Source: Megascapheus bottae
Taxonomy: Eukaryota; Chordata; Mammalia; Rodentia; Geomyidae
Reading direction: 5' to 3'
Length of the DNA stretch: 64,000 nucleotides
Assembly: GCA_024803745.1 (NCBI GenBank)
Contig: JANJXV010000130.1
Span: forward strand, 2,408,501 to 2,472,500
In this document: in pieces, positions 34,890 to 47,015 of the stretch
Position numbering within the stretch: position 1 is the first letter of the stretch
How the letters are laid out: every line of letters starts with the position of its first letter
Notes under the pieces: model-generated
Told to the model about the DNA's origin: nothing
Databases searched by the model: none
Seen by the model: the letters and a program-made list of their open reading frames with translations, nothing else
Translations under genes and position numbers: made by a program

Positions 34890-35430
34890 GCAAACCAAAA
34901 ATATAAAGAATGTTTTCTGGAAACATAAGGACCTGGGAAAAATGTGTTAAGTAAAGTAAATCAGGTCCAGAGAGAAGAAAGGATGCATGTTTTCCCCTAT
35001 AAGTGGAACACAAAATTAATTCATAGATATATAAGTAATCACTCTGGGGTAGTATACAAGTGTACATAAGTGTATGAATCAAACTATGACAGATTCAGGG
35101 GAAAAGTCAAAGGATAAAATTCCTTAGAAAGTCTAACTCACAGTTCAACAAAATAATGCCAGAAAATATGGAAGGAAGTATTAAGGAAAGCAGGATAAGG
35201 ACAAATGAAAACAGGAAGAAGGAAGGATGCAGTTACAAAACCTAATATATGTCTTACAAAATTGGGAAAACTGAGGGAAGGTTAGGATTGAGAGGGATGG
35301 GTGGGAATGTTGAAAGGGTGACACTGATCAAGATGCAGGGTATTCATAAATGACTTTGTTGAATGGGAACTCCTTTGTACAACTACTTTAAAATTATAAA
35401 AATTTACATTTTAAATTTAAAAAGTATTTT
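34890..35430 (+). mobile_element. Old L1 3' UTR
   Basis: 'gtgttaagtaaagtaaatca', 'ttttcccctataagtggaac', later 'gggtgggaatgttgaaaggg' and 'aactcctttgtacaactact', then an AT-rich end. The order is that of older L1 3' ends. Confidence 0.65.
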
Positions 35431-36259
35431 CTTATCTAATTACTAATTTTCAAAGTTAGAATAAGTGAAAATCCTTTTCTTCAGGTATGTCATGTTTGCT
35501 GAAAAGTTGATAAGCAAAACATTCCCTGAGTCAAAATAAAATCATGAAACCACTATGTTGTGAGTGTTCAAACAGAAAGCATGAACACACCACAGATGTC
35601 AGTCCACAAAAGAATTCTAGACACAACTAAAAAGAGGTGTAGCAAAATGAACTGCATTGATTCATGTTTATGAAAATCTAAGATTCCCATGGAATTCTCT
35701 AACTTGTGAGGGACAACAAGCATATCTTTAGGTAGGAGTCCAAACACAGACACATACGTACATTGAAAAGATCTTGTGGATCAATTATAAGCATAAGAAT
35801 TTATGAAATCATGTGGAGATTTATGGAATTATCTTTAAACAATTACTAACCCTTCATCCTAAACAATTCAAAAAGGCAGTCATTAATATTTACTATGGCT
35901 AAGACTTACATAAGAAGCATAAATAAACCACATTTTTGCATTCTTATTAGGAAGCCAGATACATCAAGGGTTTATACTGCTACATCACAGAAAATAAACA
36001 ATTATAATACACAACATCATTATAATAAAACACATAGCCATATGATTGTACCAATACATGCAGGAAAGTTATGTGATAGTTAAAATATAATATCAATTCA
36101 TAATAAAAATAAAGAAGAACCCATATCCACATAACTATGTCCATTCATGAGGCAGTAGCTAACTTACACACTGAGGAAAAGCTGGGAACTTTCTTGATAA
36201 GATCTGGAACATGATAGGGAAGAACACACATTGGAGATAGGACAGCCTTTTAAATAAAT
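35431..36259. other. AT-rich single-copy sequence
   Basis: No gene or repeat supported. Confidence 0.4.
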
Positions 36260-36600
36260 GGTACTCAGAAAGTTGGAGATTTACATATCAGAAAACAACA
36301 TCAAAACCACTTACAAGCCACAAAAATCAGGTCATAATATATTAAAGCCCTAAACATGAGACATAAAACTTCTACAATAGTAAATAGGAGAAATGCCTCT
36401 GTACACTGGAATAGGAAAGGACACAGTTGGATGAGACCTACAAAGCAGAGAACACCAAAGCAAAAATTTAAAAATGGCATTACCTCAAACTAAAATGCTT
36501 CTTCCCAGCTAAGGAAATAATCAACAAAGTGAAGAGCCAATCTGAAGAATGGGGAAAAAAATCTGTCAATATATATTTGAAAATGGGTTATATATACAGT
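36260..36600 (+). mobile_element. L1 ORF2 remnant, no reading frame
   Basis: 'aaaacttctacaatagtaaa', 'caccaaagcaaaaatttaaa', 'cattacctcaaactaaaatg' and 'gaagagccaatctgaagaat' follow the L1 ORF2 segment between the RT and C-terminal regions. Stops and indels throughout. Confidence 0.75.
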
Positions 36601-38559
36601 GTGCGTGAGGAAGTCTAAACACTCAGCCAGAACAAGCAGATTCTGTTCCGAAGAAGCCAGGTCTGATTCTGCTCAAAAAAGCCAAGAGAATTTCCACAAA
36701 GAAAGTGATGCTTTTAGTAAGTCATGCTGTAAAAGAATCAGTATGGAAAGGACTGCAACTATGAAATCCATAATTAATCTGAGAATTATGCAAAGTCCAA
36801 TATTAGAAAGCAGAAGGTGAGAAAAAGTGATGTGGCAACTGTAGAGTCAGAATTGGTTGTCTTGTTTCAAATATTTCATCAGCTAAATCAAGATACAGTG
36901 GTTTAAATACCAACTCAATTTGAAGTAGAGGTAAGTAACATTCAAGGAGCAATCGATATGATTTTAATTGTCTACTGGGAAAGAAGAGAAAAAATTGAAA
37001 TTAAGGGTATACTACTTGTTCTTTCATAAAGTGTTACCATCATCCAAGATAGGAAATAAAGGGAATTGGAAGGAAATAGTGAATTTTATTTTTACCATTT
37101 TAAGTTTTGACTCAAAGAATTAGGTGCTCTGAATTACACTGAAGTGAATCCCAGGAGATGGGTGCGGGGCAGGGGACATGTGGTTGGAAGAAGCAGCTCA
37201 AGATGATCATTGAAATTTTGACAGTACAATGTGGGAACAAGGGCAGAAGAGGAGGAAATGGCAGAAGAGAGAACCAAAGATACTAAAGGTTGACAAACAG
37301 AGAGATATCACAATGTGGAAAGGAATGAAAGGTGTAGAAGAAAGGAAGAGACAGGAAGTAGAATTGTTTTCTGAAAGGCAAGAAATAATTCCTTCAAGCA
37401 TAAAAGTGAAAGGGCTTCTTCAGACTGTGAAAAACTGAGGGAAGTTAATTCAAAAGAGATACTAAAATTGGTCACTGGATTTAATCTATAAGCCACCAGA
37501 CATATGTTGATGGCTGAATAGTGCGAAGGAAGTGGTGGTGTGGAAACTATCATACTGCAGCGATGGAAGATGCTGGCTAAAGGAAGCCTGGCCAATCATG
37601 TTAAATATGAGTGGAGGTTTTCTGTTAAGCTGTTCCTTTTTTCCAAAGGACAGATAAATAGGAACATCGTAGTGTGCTTGTAAATAAACATGATTTTAAA
37701 AAAAATGACTACAGAGAGAAGTAGAACACATAATGCTTTAAATAGTCAACAATTGATGCTTCATCTTAGGAAAGATCCAGCACTGTCACTTTTGCTACAG
37801 TGACACACTGAAGGTGAAGTGTATTTGAAAAGAGGAAAAAGGCAGAACTTGTATTATTACACCCTCTAATTCCCTATAAATTTGAGTCTCTTCTGGGTGG
37901 TAGAGATCAAAATATGAGGAGGAGAGGAATCATATGGCAGCAATGTGATTTCCAAATCTAGCAATTAGAATTCAAGGATAAATTGTTTGCTATTTGGGTT
38001 TGGAAATTTGTAATATTCAAATTTACCCAGAGTAACACAGTTAAAGGTGCATGTCAACACTTGTGAGTTATTTCCTCATATCTAAATGGTTGCCATTTGC
38101 AACCACTTTCAAGTGTATTTGCTCAACAAATGCATGCTATTTGAGGAATCTACAGTGCCCAAACCATTCAAATCTGAGAAATAGGAGCTGGCTCAACCTA
38201 CTGAAAGACCGCCAGGTACTAGGTTGTATTTGTAGTCATGTGGTACTTAAGAAAATGAACCTTATTTAACCAAGAAGTCTCAGTAAAATCAAGAGCTGTT
38301 GGCTAAAATTTTGCATACACACTAGTCTTCTTTTTAATCAATGTCTTTTCATCCTTTTAGGTGCTGTGATCTTTCCCATAAAGAAAACTTGGAAAACTAT
38401 TCCCACAAAGCAGAATTAAATCACCAGTGAGAAGAATTATTCATGGAAGGAGTAAGGGTGATTACTGGAAATCATTCTGGGCCATGCTCCATACTATCTA
38501 GTGCACTCTGGAGGGATTATTACATCCATAAGCTGACTTCTTACTCAGCAGGCTATCTT
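36601..38559. other. AT-rich single-copy stretch
   Basis: No gene supported. A 73-codon frame at 36599-36820 shows no domain. No repeat recognised. Confidence 0.4.
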
Positions 38560-38760
38560 ACAGTTCTCTAATGGCAAAAGCTAACTTGAGAACATCTGAT
38601 GGTAATGCAAATTACACCATAAATAACAATGCAAATGAATTTTAGTTAGTGGAGAATCAATTGATTCTCCTTGTAGAATTCATAATAACCAAGACATTCA
38701 TGTCATATTTGATATTGATAACTTTCTGAATTGATTAGTAAATTATTTCTTCATTTTTAC
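38560..38760. promoter_or_regulatory. Candidate regulatory element with 20-bp palindrome
   Basis: Two octamer words ATGCAAAT (38605-38612 and 38629-38636, same strand, 24 bp apart) lie upstream of the perfect palindrome GGAGAATCAATTGATTCTCC (38651-38670). More TAAT/GATTA words follow. The motifs are seen; enhancer function is inference. Confidence 0.35.
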
Positions 38761-39590
38761 ATGTACTGCACCCATATGCAGACACACATCAATTTTTCAA
38801 GTTGAATCAGACCTCATTTAAATTTTATACTGTTCCTCCATTACCAGTAAGGTAAATGAAGAATTTGGTATATTATTATATGTTAAACTTTTAACACAGT
38901 CATGAATTCTGTTTCTAAAACACCGAGTAGTTGGGCAATTGAAATAAGCACACTTTTAAGACCAGCACAAAATTTTTTCCTACAGTACTTACAATTAAAC
39001 CTCATTTTAGTAACATCACAATATTAGTGAAAAAAGTCTTAGTCTCTCTTTCAGATAGATATACTAATTAAGTATATTCACTTCATCAAACAAAATAGTG
39101 GGATTAGATCAATGCTGTGCATATTTGTACAAAGAATATAACCTTCACTTTTTGTGAGGAAAGGAATGCTCTACCAAATGAGGACTAGTTAAAATGTGGA
39201 AGAATATACCCTTGGTCGTGGTGTAGCTATTTTTACAATGAAACCTGAACTTTCTCTAACAAGTTCCCTGGGGACTTAAGAGAAAAACACATTGAAATAG
39301 AGAATATAAATTTTAGCACAAAATTACATGGACTAACTTTAGACTTTAGAGTAAATATTCACATTGTATACAACAGGACTGAATTTCTCATGAATAAAAT
39401 ATACAAAATTATCAATACTTAATTTTGTCTAGAAAGTAAAATGCATAATTGCCCAAACATTTCTCACTGGTTTTTAAAATGTACATGATACTTCAGATGA
39501 TGACAGTTTTTGGTATTGGAAATGATTATACAATAAATTCTAACTGGTCTGAAAAAAAAAGAAAGTAAAGTGCAGAGGAAAGCAATTCAT
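38761..39590. other. AT-rich single-copy sequence
   Basis: No gene or repeat supported. Confidence 0.4.
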
Positions 39591-39652
39591 GAGGGGCCGA
39601 GAGCATGGCCTAGTGGTTGAGTGTTTCTCTAACATTCATGAAGCCCTGGGTC
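39591..39652 (+). mobile_element. ID-like left half of dimeric SINE
   Basis: 'gagagcatggcctagtggtt' and 'catgaagccctgggtcattg'. The right half is missing. Confidence 0.7.
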
Positions 39653-39758
39653 ATTGAGTCATTGCTGCTATAGTGCTTGGATCTAATATCCATATATTAA
39701 GGATACTATATGCCTTTTGTTCCTTTGGTCTTGACTTATCTCAATCAAAATGATTTGC

Positions 39759-40288
39759 TCTAATATGTTTCTTTTTTACTATTTTTATTGTAATTGATAA
39801 AAGGGTTACATGATATTGTGCATTAATTCACATACATTGATACCCTTTCACATGTCTTGGTCCACATTACCCTCCCCCCCACACCCCATCTTGGTTTTCC
39901 CCCCTTCCCTATCCAATTTCAAATAACCAAATACAAATATATCCAATATATCAGATTACAAAGTGAGGTACTATAATAATATGATATAACCAAGGGACAG
40001 CAAAAGAGATGAGAGATAACATAGTACATTAAGGACAACAATCATTCATTATATGGCTTTTGTTTCAATATCATGGAGGTCCTTTCAATTAGCTTCATAC
40101 TATATGGCCTTTTGTATCAAGGTTTTGCTCTATTACAAATCTCTGCTTGTAGAGCCCAAGGTTTCTACTGATTATGACAAATGAGGGAAACCATTGAGCC
40201 TAAGTTCCTTTGAGTCTGGCTTACTTCACTTAATATGACTTTTTCTAAGTCTTTCCATTTCATAACAAATAGGTCTAATCTGTTTCTT
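39759..40288 (-). mobile_element. 5'-truncated L1 3' end with TSD
   Basis: Flanked by tctaatatgtttctt (39759-39773) and tctaatctgtttctt (40274-40288), 14 of 15 matching. The insert is about 500 bp of the young L1 3' region in reverse, tail first. Confidence 0.9.
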
Positions 40289-40339
40289 AAAGAGAAAATA
40301 AACGGGTTTACTGGGCTGTTGTTTTCAGTTTTTTAATAG

Positions 40340-40550
40340 GTGGGTCCTGCTTGAAGTAAGGCCTGGTTGCTGTCTATGAGCTTTTCATTCAAGGTTAGTG
40401 CTTGAGCCACAACCCCAGTTCTGGTTTTTTTTCTGGAAGAGACAATAGTCTTATGGATTTGCTGCTGGGATGGCATTTAACCACAATCCTCAGATCTCAG
40501 CTTCCTGAGTAGCTAGGATTACAGGTATAAGCCAGTGGCACCTGACTTAA
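40340..40550 (-). mobile_element. B1-headed dimeric SINE, diverged
   Basis: 'cttgagccacaaccccagtt', 'aaccacaatcctcagatctc' and 'cttcctgagtagctaggatt' (reverse complement of Geo-type half then B1 head). Confidence 0.8.
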
Positions 40551-41439
40551 ACAAGTTTTAATCTAAATTTTACGTATTTTATATAACTAAACATAATGGC
40601 ATTTCCAACAAGAAAAGTCAAAAGTCTTATTAAGCAATGCTTTGCATACTGTTACATCTATAACTAACCATGATTTAATTTCAGGTAATCATATTCTCAA
40701 AAGATCAGTTACTTTATAAATATTGCTGTAAATTAAAAGAAGTGGGAGTCAAAGAAGAGAAACAATCCAATAGTCAAGGCACAGAAACCGTAAATTCCCT
40801 TTGTTCAATTTAAGAGAACCTGGAAAACATGCAATTTTATAACATAAGCCCTCCTGAAAAAGTTAACATTTTTGAACCTACTAATTAACGCTGATACTTA
40901 GTGCAAGCTGTATAAAATTGTTAAGAATTAATTAACTAATATAGTCTAAATAGGATCTCATTATGAACTGTAAAAACACAGGGAGGAACCTGCAAAAATT
41001 GCCTGAGGCTTTTCAAATGTAAGAGTGATAATAAGTAATCAGAGAAAGAAAGTTTCCTTAAATTAGTCGATTTATATTTTAGATTTGGGCAAGAAAGTTA
41101 TTTTTAACATTATTCTAAAAGCTTCAATATATTAAAATAGAAAGAAGTCAATGCATTTTAATCATCTACTGTGAAATGCCCAGAAGTGAAGTTGTTCATA
41201 GATATCTGCAAAAAAATTAGACTCCTGAATATGCTAGAAGACCAACAATGACATGAGGCAAGAGGTATTCTTAACAGAGCTGCCAGGTCTTTGCAAAGGC
41301 TAAGTCAGATGCTACCATGGCTGTGTCCAAAATCCAGGCATGCATAGTCTCTCTTCATTCAGTCAAAGCCAAACTCCCGGAAGAGAGTGTCAAGACCTTC
41401 TGTTATCTGCAAGCATAGCAGCAGCCCTGCCTGCCTCCT
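40551..41439. other. AT-rich single-copy sequence
   Basis: No gene or repeat supported. Confidence 0.4.
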
Positions 41440-41815
41440 CTCTGATCCCATCTTCTCCTCGCCCTTCACTCCCACCAAGTGCAGTGGTGTACATACTTGA
41501 TGTTACTTCAGGGTGGCAGGTGATCTCTAACATGAAACAGCTCAGATCATCACTTTCCTCTGCCTGTGTGTTTCTCCCTGATGGTCACCAAACCCCCAAC
41601 CTGCACACTTTGCTCATAGGTCACTTTCTCAAAGACCACTCAGCCACTGCTACCCTGCCTCATGCATTTTCAATCCTTATTCCTGTTTGAACTTTTCTCC
41701 TTTTATCCTTCTGATGTCATGTTCCTATGTGCAATATAATTTACTACTTTATTATGCTGAGTATTTATTATCTGGTTCCCTCTACAATATAAGCACTGGA
41801 GACTGTCCTAAAAGC
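41440..41815 (+). mobile_element. L2 3' region
   Basis: 'ggtcactttctcaaagacca', 'tttactactttattatgctg' and 'ctacaatataagcactggag' follow the L2 3' end ('aaatgtcaccttctcagtgaggcc' ... 'tagaatgtaagctccatgag'). A 116-codon frame (41340-41690) lies across it and is not a gene. Confidence 0.65.
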
Positions 41816-41849
41816 TGGATGTAAATTTACAATGAAGTTTTTAAATTGT

Positions 41850-41990
41850 ATTTTATTATCAGGATAAAGTATAGAGGGATTGCAGTTACATACATCGGGT
41901 ATGGGGTACATTACTTCTCAAACCTTGATAACCCCTTCTCATATTTTTGTACCCCTTCCTCTTCCTCCATCCCTTCCCAATCATCTCCTA
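41850..41990 (-). mobile_element. L1 3' end, second subfamily
   Basis: 'tattatcaggataaagtata', 'cattacttctcaaaccttga' and 'ccttctcatatttttgtacc'. Same subfamily as 32.1 and 54.2 kb. Confidence 0.7.
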
Positions 41991-43209
41991 ACCAGGAATT
42001 GTTAATGCTAAGTGATATTTAAAGGCTATGATATACCTACTCTTTTTAGACAACTGATGTTTTCAAATCATTTGGAATAAATATAATTCATTCAACTTCT
42101 TTTCAGACTTCTGGTGAGTACCAGAAAGGATTTACTAATGGATATTTAGCTTCCTAACATGGCTCAAGCATTCAATAAGGTACCAACTAAACTGGAATTA
42201 TAGTAAAATCACCTTCAGTAGCATGAATCATAAGTAATGATTGACAACAGATAACTACCAAGGCTTTTTTTCTACAAGAGCCTATAAATGATCTCAATCT
42301 GTCTCTTAAAAGAAACAAACACCAATAATATCAGTGGAGATAGGAAGGTTGGGGCAGAAAAGCAACCCAGAAAAAAACTCAAACTCTTAGAAAGGAAAAA
42401 AAAATAACTAAAGCAGAAAGGGCCAGGGACATGATTCAAATAGTATAGCACACACAACTCTGTCCTCAAAAATCATGAGTACAGTATTTATCTTTCATTA
42501 ATTCACACAATAGAGTTGCTAAAACTTTTTATAGGTACTGGCTTTATGAAAATTATTTAGTACAAAGTGAGGGTCAAGATTTAAAGACATTGCCTAAGCT
42601 ACCAGAGCTTTGAAAATATCTGAACACTGCACAGATAAATATTAAGGTTATTCTGTGAAGGATAAGGGGATACCTGGTATGCTATGACAGCTCATAAGTG
42701 ATGATGAACCTTCACTGAAACACTGATTCATGAAGACACTTTGGGCAGTAGTGCTCCCTGTAACTACTACTCTGGCTGTTTCTTTCACTTCTTTCTAAGG
42801 CTAAATAATTCCTAGAATTTCATGCCCTGTCTTCAAGTGAAATTAAATGTAGAATACTACAGCAGTGCTTTTACTTGGGAACTTGTGGCAAACACATTTG
42901 TCCAGCCTTGTCCAACAAACAGAGGAGGGACACTGGCATAGCAACTCAGGCTTAGGGAGAACCTAAGCATGACATTTAGAAAAATATTTGTGAAAAAGAA
43001 GGGTTTTGTTTCCACAGCAACCAACTTTCTTAGTCTTCTGAGCTCTACTAAAAATAAAACAAATGAAAGCTGGTAAGAGAAACAGAGTAAGGTCTAATGT
43101 AGAATGGCACACAAAGCAAAAATAAAGGACGCTGAAGCCAAGTTCATTGGAAGAAGCATAGCAAATCCTCAGTTAATCATGAGTGTCCTAATCTGGTCAT
43201 GACCCTTTA
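41991..43209. other. AT-rich single-copy sequence, one degenerate ID-like scrap
   Basis: No gene. At 42417-42485 'agggccagggacatgattca' may be a decayed ID-type SINE. Confidence 0.35.
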
Positions 43210-44010
43210 AATCTTCATTTCTTTATTTTTTGGTAACTACTGGCCGTGAGATTCTTCTCTTTCCATAAAGCAGAGCCTCCAGAATTTATTCATCTTGTAC
43301 AATTGGGTTTCAGTGCCCAGGATCAGTAACTCTCTTGCCTCTGTTCTCGGCTACCCATCACCGCAACGCCGTGAGGCTATTTTAGGTAACTTGTACAAGT
43401 CTTTGTTGTCTTGTGATGAGGTTACTTTGCTTAACACAACATCTTCAGAATTCATCCCTACAGCTGCCTGTGGTTGAACTCCCTTCTTTTCTAGGGTTCC
43501 ATAATACCCAATTTTGTGTATATAACACATATACTTTGTCCATTTACCTGTGGTTGAGCCCTTACCACTTCTTGAGTATGGTGCACAGTGCTTCAATCAA
43601 CATTGGGATTTGGGTTTTCTTTGAGGTACCTTAACTTACCCTTTAGTAACAAGTCAATGCCTGGCCTCATAAAATGAATTTCTTTTAGTTTTTGAAATAA
43701 CTAAAGAGTCATTATTGATTCTCCTTTAAATGTTTGGTATGGTTCATCAGTGAACTGTTATGGTTTAAGCTTTTCTCCTAAATGACTGTATGTCATTTCT
43801 ACATTCCATTTCTTCATGATGAAATGCATAAGTGTTTTATGTTTGTAGGACTGTTTCCCAGTTCCCCTAGGTCAATTATTTTTCTTTCAGATAATTGTTA
43901 TAAATTCTAATGGTCCTTTCTCTTTCTGAAGCATCCATTGTAATACCTCCTCGCTTTTTATCTAAATTTATTTATTTTTATATTGTTTATTTCTTAGTAT
44001 AGATGAAGAA
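43210..44010 (-). mobile_element. Old L1, 3' end plus ORF2 part
   Basis: 'gttactttgcttaacacaac' and 'gaattcatccctacagctgc' are reverse-complement L1 3' text. From about 43650, 'gcctggcctcataaaatgaa' is ORF2 reverse-transcriptase-region text. The two parts are not contiguous in L1, so a deletion lies near 43640. No frame remains. Confidence 0.7.
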
Positions 44011-44024
44011 CTTTAATTTTTCTT

Positions 44025-44215
44025 TTTTTTGCCAGTCCTGGGCTTGAGCTCAGGGCCTGAGCACTGTCCTTGGAGTTTCTCAAGGCTAGAGCTCTACCAC
44101 TTGATCCTCAGCACCACTTCTGGCTTTTTCTATGTATGTGGTACCGAGGAATCGAACCCGGGTCTTCATGCATGCTAGGCAAGCACTTTAACCACTAGGC
44201 CAAACTCCCAGCCCC
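44025..44215 (-). mobile_element. ID-headed dimeric SINE inserted in the old L1
   Basis: 'ctgggcttgagctcagggcc', 'gctctaccacttgatcctca', 'ggaatcgaacccgggtcttc' and 'ccactaggccaaactcccag'. Well preserved, with L1 ORF2 text on both sides. Confidence 0.9.
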
Positions 44216-44400
44216 TGAAGGAGTTTAATTTTTATAAGTTCACTGATTTTTGTCTTTACTGATTTTCCATTTTCTTTGTTTCTATTGCTGTTTTGGTTCT
44301 ACATTAAATACTAATTTCTGCAAACTAGACTTCATTTGTCCTTTTTTTTCAATGTCATTATAATGTGTAATGTATAATGTTAGGTTACTTATTTGAAACA
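44216..44400 (-). mobile_element. Old L1 ORF2, continued
   Basis: 'aagttcactgatttttgtct' and 'tttgtttctattgctgtttt' continue the reverse-complement ORF2 text interrupted by the SINE. Confidence 0.65.
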
Positions 44401-44414
44401 CTTCTTGTTTCATT

Positions 44415-44605
44415 TTGACTGTCCTGGGTTTTGAACTCAAGGTTTTATGTTTGCTAAGAAGGTGCTCGGTCACTTGAACCAAAACTCCAGATCTATGTTG
44501 CAGTTATTTTTAAGATAGAGCCTCAGTGATGGACCTTGATACTCCTGTTCACTCTTCTCAGACTAGCTGGACTACTAGCACATGCCGCCATTCCCAGCAC
44601 CTGTT
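44415..44605 (-). mobile_element. B1-ID dimeric SINE
   Basis: 'ttttgaactcaaggttttat' and 'cggtcacttgaaccaaaact' (ID part), then 'ttctcagactagctggacta' (B1 part). Confidence 0.65.
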
Positions 44606-44609
44606 GAAG

Positions 44610-44710
44610 TGGGATCTCATGAAAGCTTCTGCCTATACTAAATTCTGATTTTCCAGATCTCTGCCTCCTGTACAGCTGGGGTGATAGGTGTGTGCAATTG
44701 GTTATGAGAG
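44610..44710 (-). mobile_element. B1 fragment
   Basis: 'cagatctctgcctcctgtac' and 'agctggggtgataggtgtgt'. Confidence 0.55.
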
Positions 44711-45070
44711 ATCTTATGATCTTTCTCCCTCCAGGATGACCTTCAATGGCCTGGGCAGTTTTGCTTTATATATTTACTCTTATGATAGTGATTATGTATT
44801 TACCACTATTATGATTTCTTGGTGAATTGGAACTTACATAACTACATATTGTTTCTGTTTATGTCTTAGAACAATTTTTACTGAAATTCTACTCTGTATG
44901 ATATAAATATAGCCACTTCATTCTTTTTTTTTTGCTTGCCTTTTGCATGGGATGTCTATTCTTTTCCTTCACTTTCAGCCTACACATGCCCTTAAATGTA
45001 AAGTAAGTTACTTATAGCCAACATATAGTTTGATTTTAAGCTACACGTGCACATGCACAAATACATATAA
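44711..45070 (-). mobile_element. Old L1 ORF2, continued
   Basis: Text such as 'tttgctttatatatttactc' and 'cttcactttcagcctacaca' is reverse-complement L1 ORF2 (endonuclease to RT linker region). Heavily eroded. Confidence 0.6.
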
Positions 45071-45075
45071 AATTT

Positions 45076-45270
45076 TTGAACTCAGGCACGCTTACTTGAT
45101 TTACGTGGTTGGCCAGAACTCTACCATTTAAATCAGTACAGCCCTGCTCTTTGCTCGTTATTTTACAGATGTGGTCTAGAAAACTCCTCACTGACTGGCC
45201 TTGGACCACAATCCTTCGGATCTCAACCTGCTGAGTAACTATGATTATAGGCCTGACACACCAGTCTCCA
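45076..45270 (-). mobile_element. B1-type dimeric SINE, diverged
   Basis: 'tttgaactcaggcacgctta', 'gactggccttggaccacaat' and 'cggatctcaacctgctgagt'. Confidence 0.6.
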
Positions 45271-46794
45271 AACTCATCCTGTTTTCCATGTAGCCTCTCT
45301 AAGACAATAGTAATTTAAATGTCTCTTGTGCCATGAATATTTCATACTTTCTCATTATCACATTTCTCTACCTTCCAAGGTAACTTTCTTTGTTTTAAAG
45401 TTCATGTGATCAAATGGGGTCTACCTAAATTTTACAATGGAGGAGAGTTTCCTTATTTTAAAACCTGGTCTACAAACTTAATCCTATCTGTAAGGCCCTT
45501 TTTCCTATACAATTCAAGATATTCATAACTTGTAGAGATTAGGAATCATTATCATACCTACTACAGTCACAAATCCAAGAAACAAATACTCATGAATACT
45601 ACTTACGCCAAACAACACAGATCTGTTGTCCTAATCATAACTCAGGGATCTCTAGGAAATAAATGTCATCAACAGAATATTACTCTTAAAATAAAGCTCT
45701 TAAATTAACTTAATGAAGATAAATACATTATTTAGTTTTACAATCTTTATCGCTGTATGCAGTCGCTAGTACTACACAAAGGTCAAGGTGCTGTGGTGTG
45801 GGATATATGAATAGTTAATAACCAACATTTGTTCTCAGTCTTCCTCCATTTGGAAGAATAGATGGAGTCATTACTATTGTGTACAGTGCCTTGAAGCCAG
45901 TTTAAATAAGTCACTTTTTTACTGGGCTTGATTTACATAAACTATTAAACATTTTCAATGGATCAAAAGACAATATTGCCCCACAGAGTCATCTGTCATT
46001 TGTTTATTCTCATTAGCTGTATGAAAAATAAACCATGGAACTGCATAAAAATATATTGGAATCAAAGCTTTCTTTACTGTTTAAATTACAATTCAGAACT
46101 CTGAATTTAAATGCTGGCAATGTAAAAAAGCAAGCAAACAATGGCATTAAACAAGGCTGGAAAGTCACTACAACCTCTTTAACAATTTGCCTTTGGAGTA
46201 CATGGCTGTCTGTAAATATCTCCTAATGTAATAGTAGACAAGGGTCAAAAGTACTAACCCCTGAGATTCACTATTCTCCTCTGAATAACAACCTGTTTTT
46301 CATGGGATGTTTTAAAGATAGAGGCAATTCACAAAAGTGCTTTAACAATGTATTTGCCAAGATACTTTCAAAATATTAACCTGACTCTGGTTTCAGATTT
46401 GGTATTATATCTGATTCATACAGTTTACTACTATTTATTCATTTTATTTCTAATTTCTAATACACAGTCAATAGTACTGATGATGAGTTAGGCAAGGAAT
46501 TAGGAAACCTTGTGTTTGAGAATGATGTCTCAGATGTTAATTTTAAAAATTTTAACATATCGGCTACTGACATTAGCAGAATGGATTGTGATACACAGCA
46601 TTGTCTTACTGACTCCCACAATCCTTGCAAAATCTGTTTGTATATCCAAGGGTAAACACTATTCCCCAAAAATTCTGTCAAGAGTTCATGAGATACAACC
46701 CATTCTACAAGAGTTAATAACATAAAATAGTGTCCAAACCTCCTCTTCTTGAAAGGAATCTACTAGTATTATCACTGCTATTTTTTGCTTCACT
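45271..46794. other. AT-rich single-copy stretch
   Basis: No gene or clear repeat supported; may contain further decayed L1. Confidence 0.4.
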
Positions 46795-47015
46795 TTATTT
46801 TGACATTTTAGCACTAGGAATTGAACCTATGCCTCCCACGGGATAGGCAATCATTCTACCTAGTAATTCTTGGTGTTCTTTGATTTGCATTTGTATTTGG
46901 TGTTTGAGAAAGAAGCTCACTAACTTTCTTTTGTTTGGCTCCAGACAACACCGTCCTGCCTCCTGAATAGCTAGCTGAGACATCAGTCATGTGCCACCAT
47001 ATTGGGCACATCGCT
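46795..47015 (-). mobile_element. B1-ID dimeric SINE
   Basis: 'gcactaggaattgaacctat' and 'gataggcaatcattctacct' (ID part), then 'gtcctgcctcctgaatagct' and 'catgtgccaccatattgggc' (B1 part). Confidence 0.7.

Noticed and set aside
36599..36820. 73-codon basic Ser-rich frame
   Set aside because: It follows an eroded L1 ORF2 remnant, with no domain and no splice or start support.
41340..41690. 116-codon plus-strand frame
   Set aside because: Its right part lies in an L2 3' region, and no domain is recognised.
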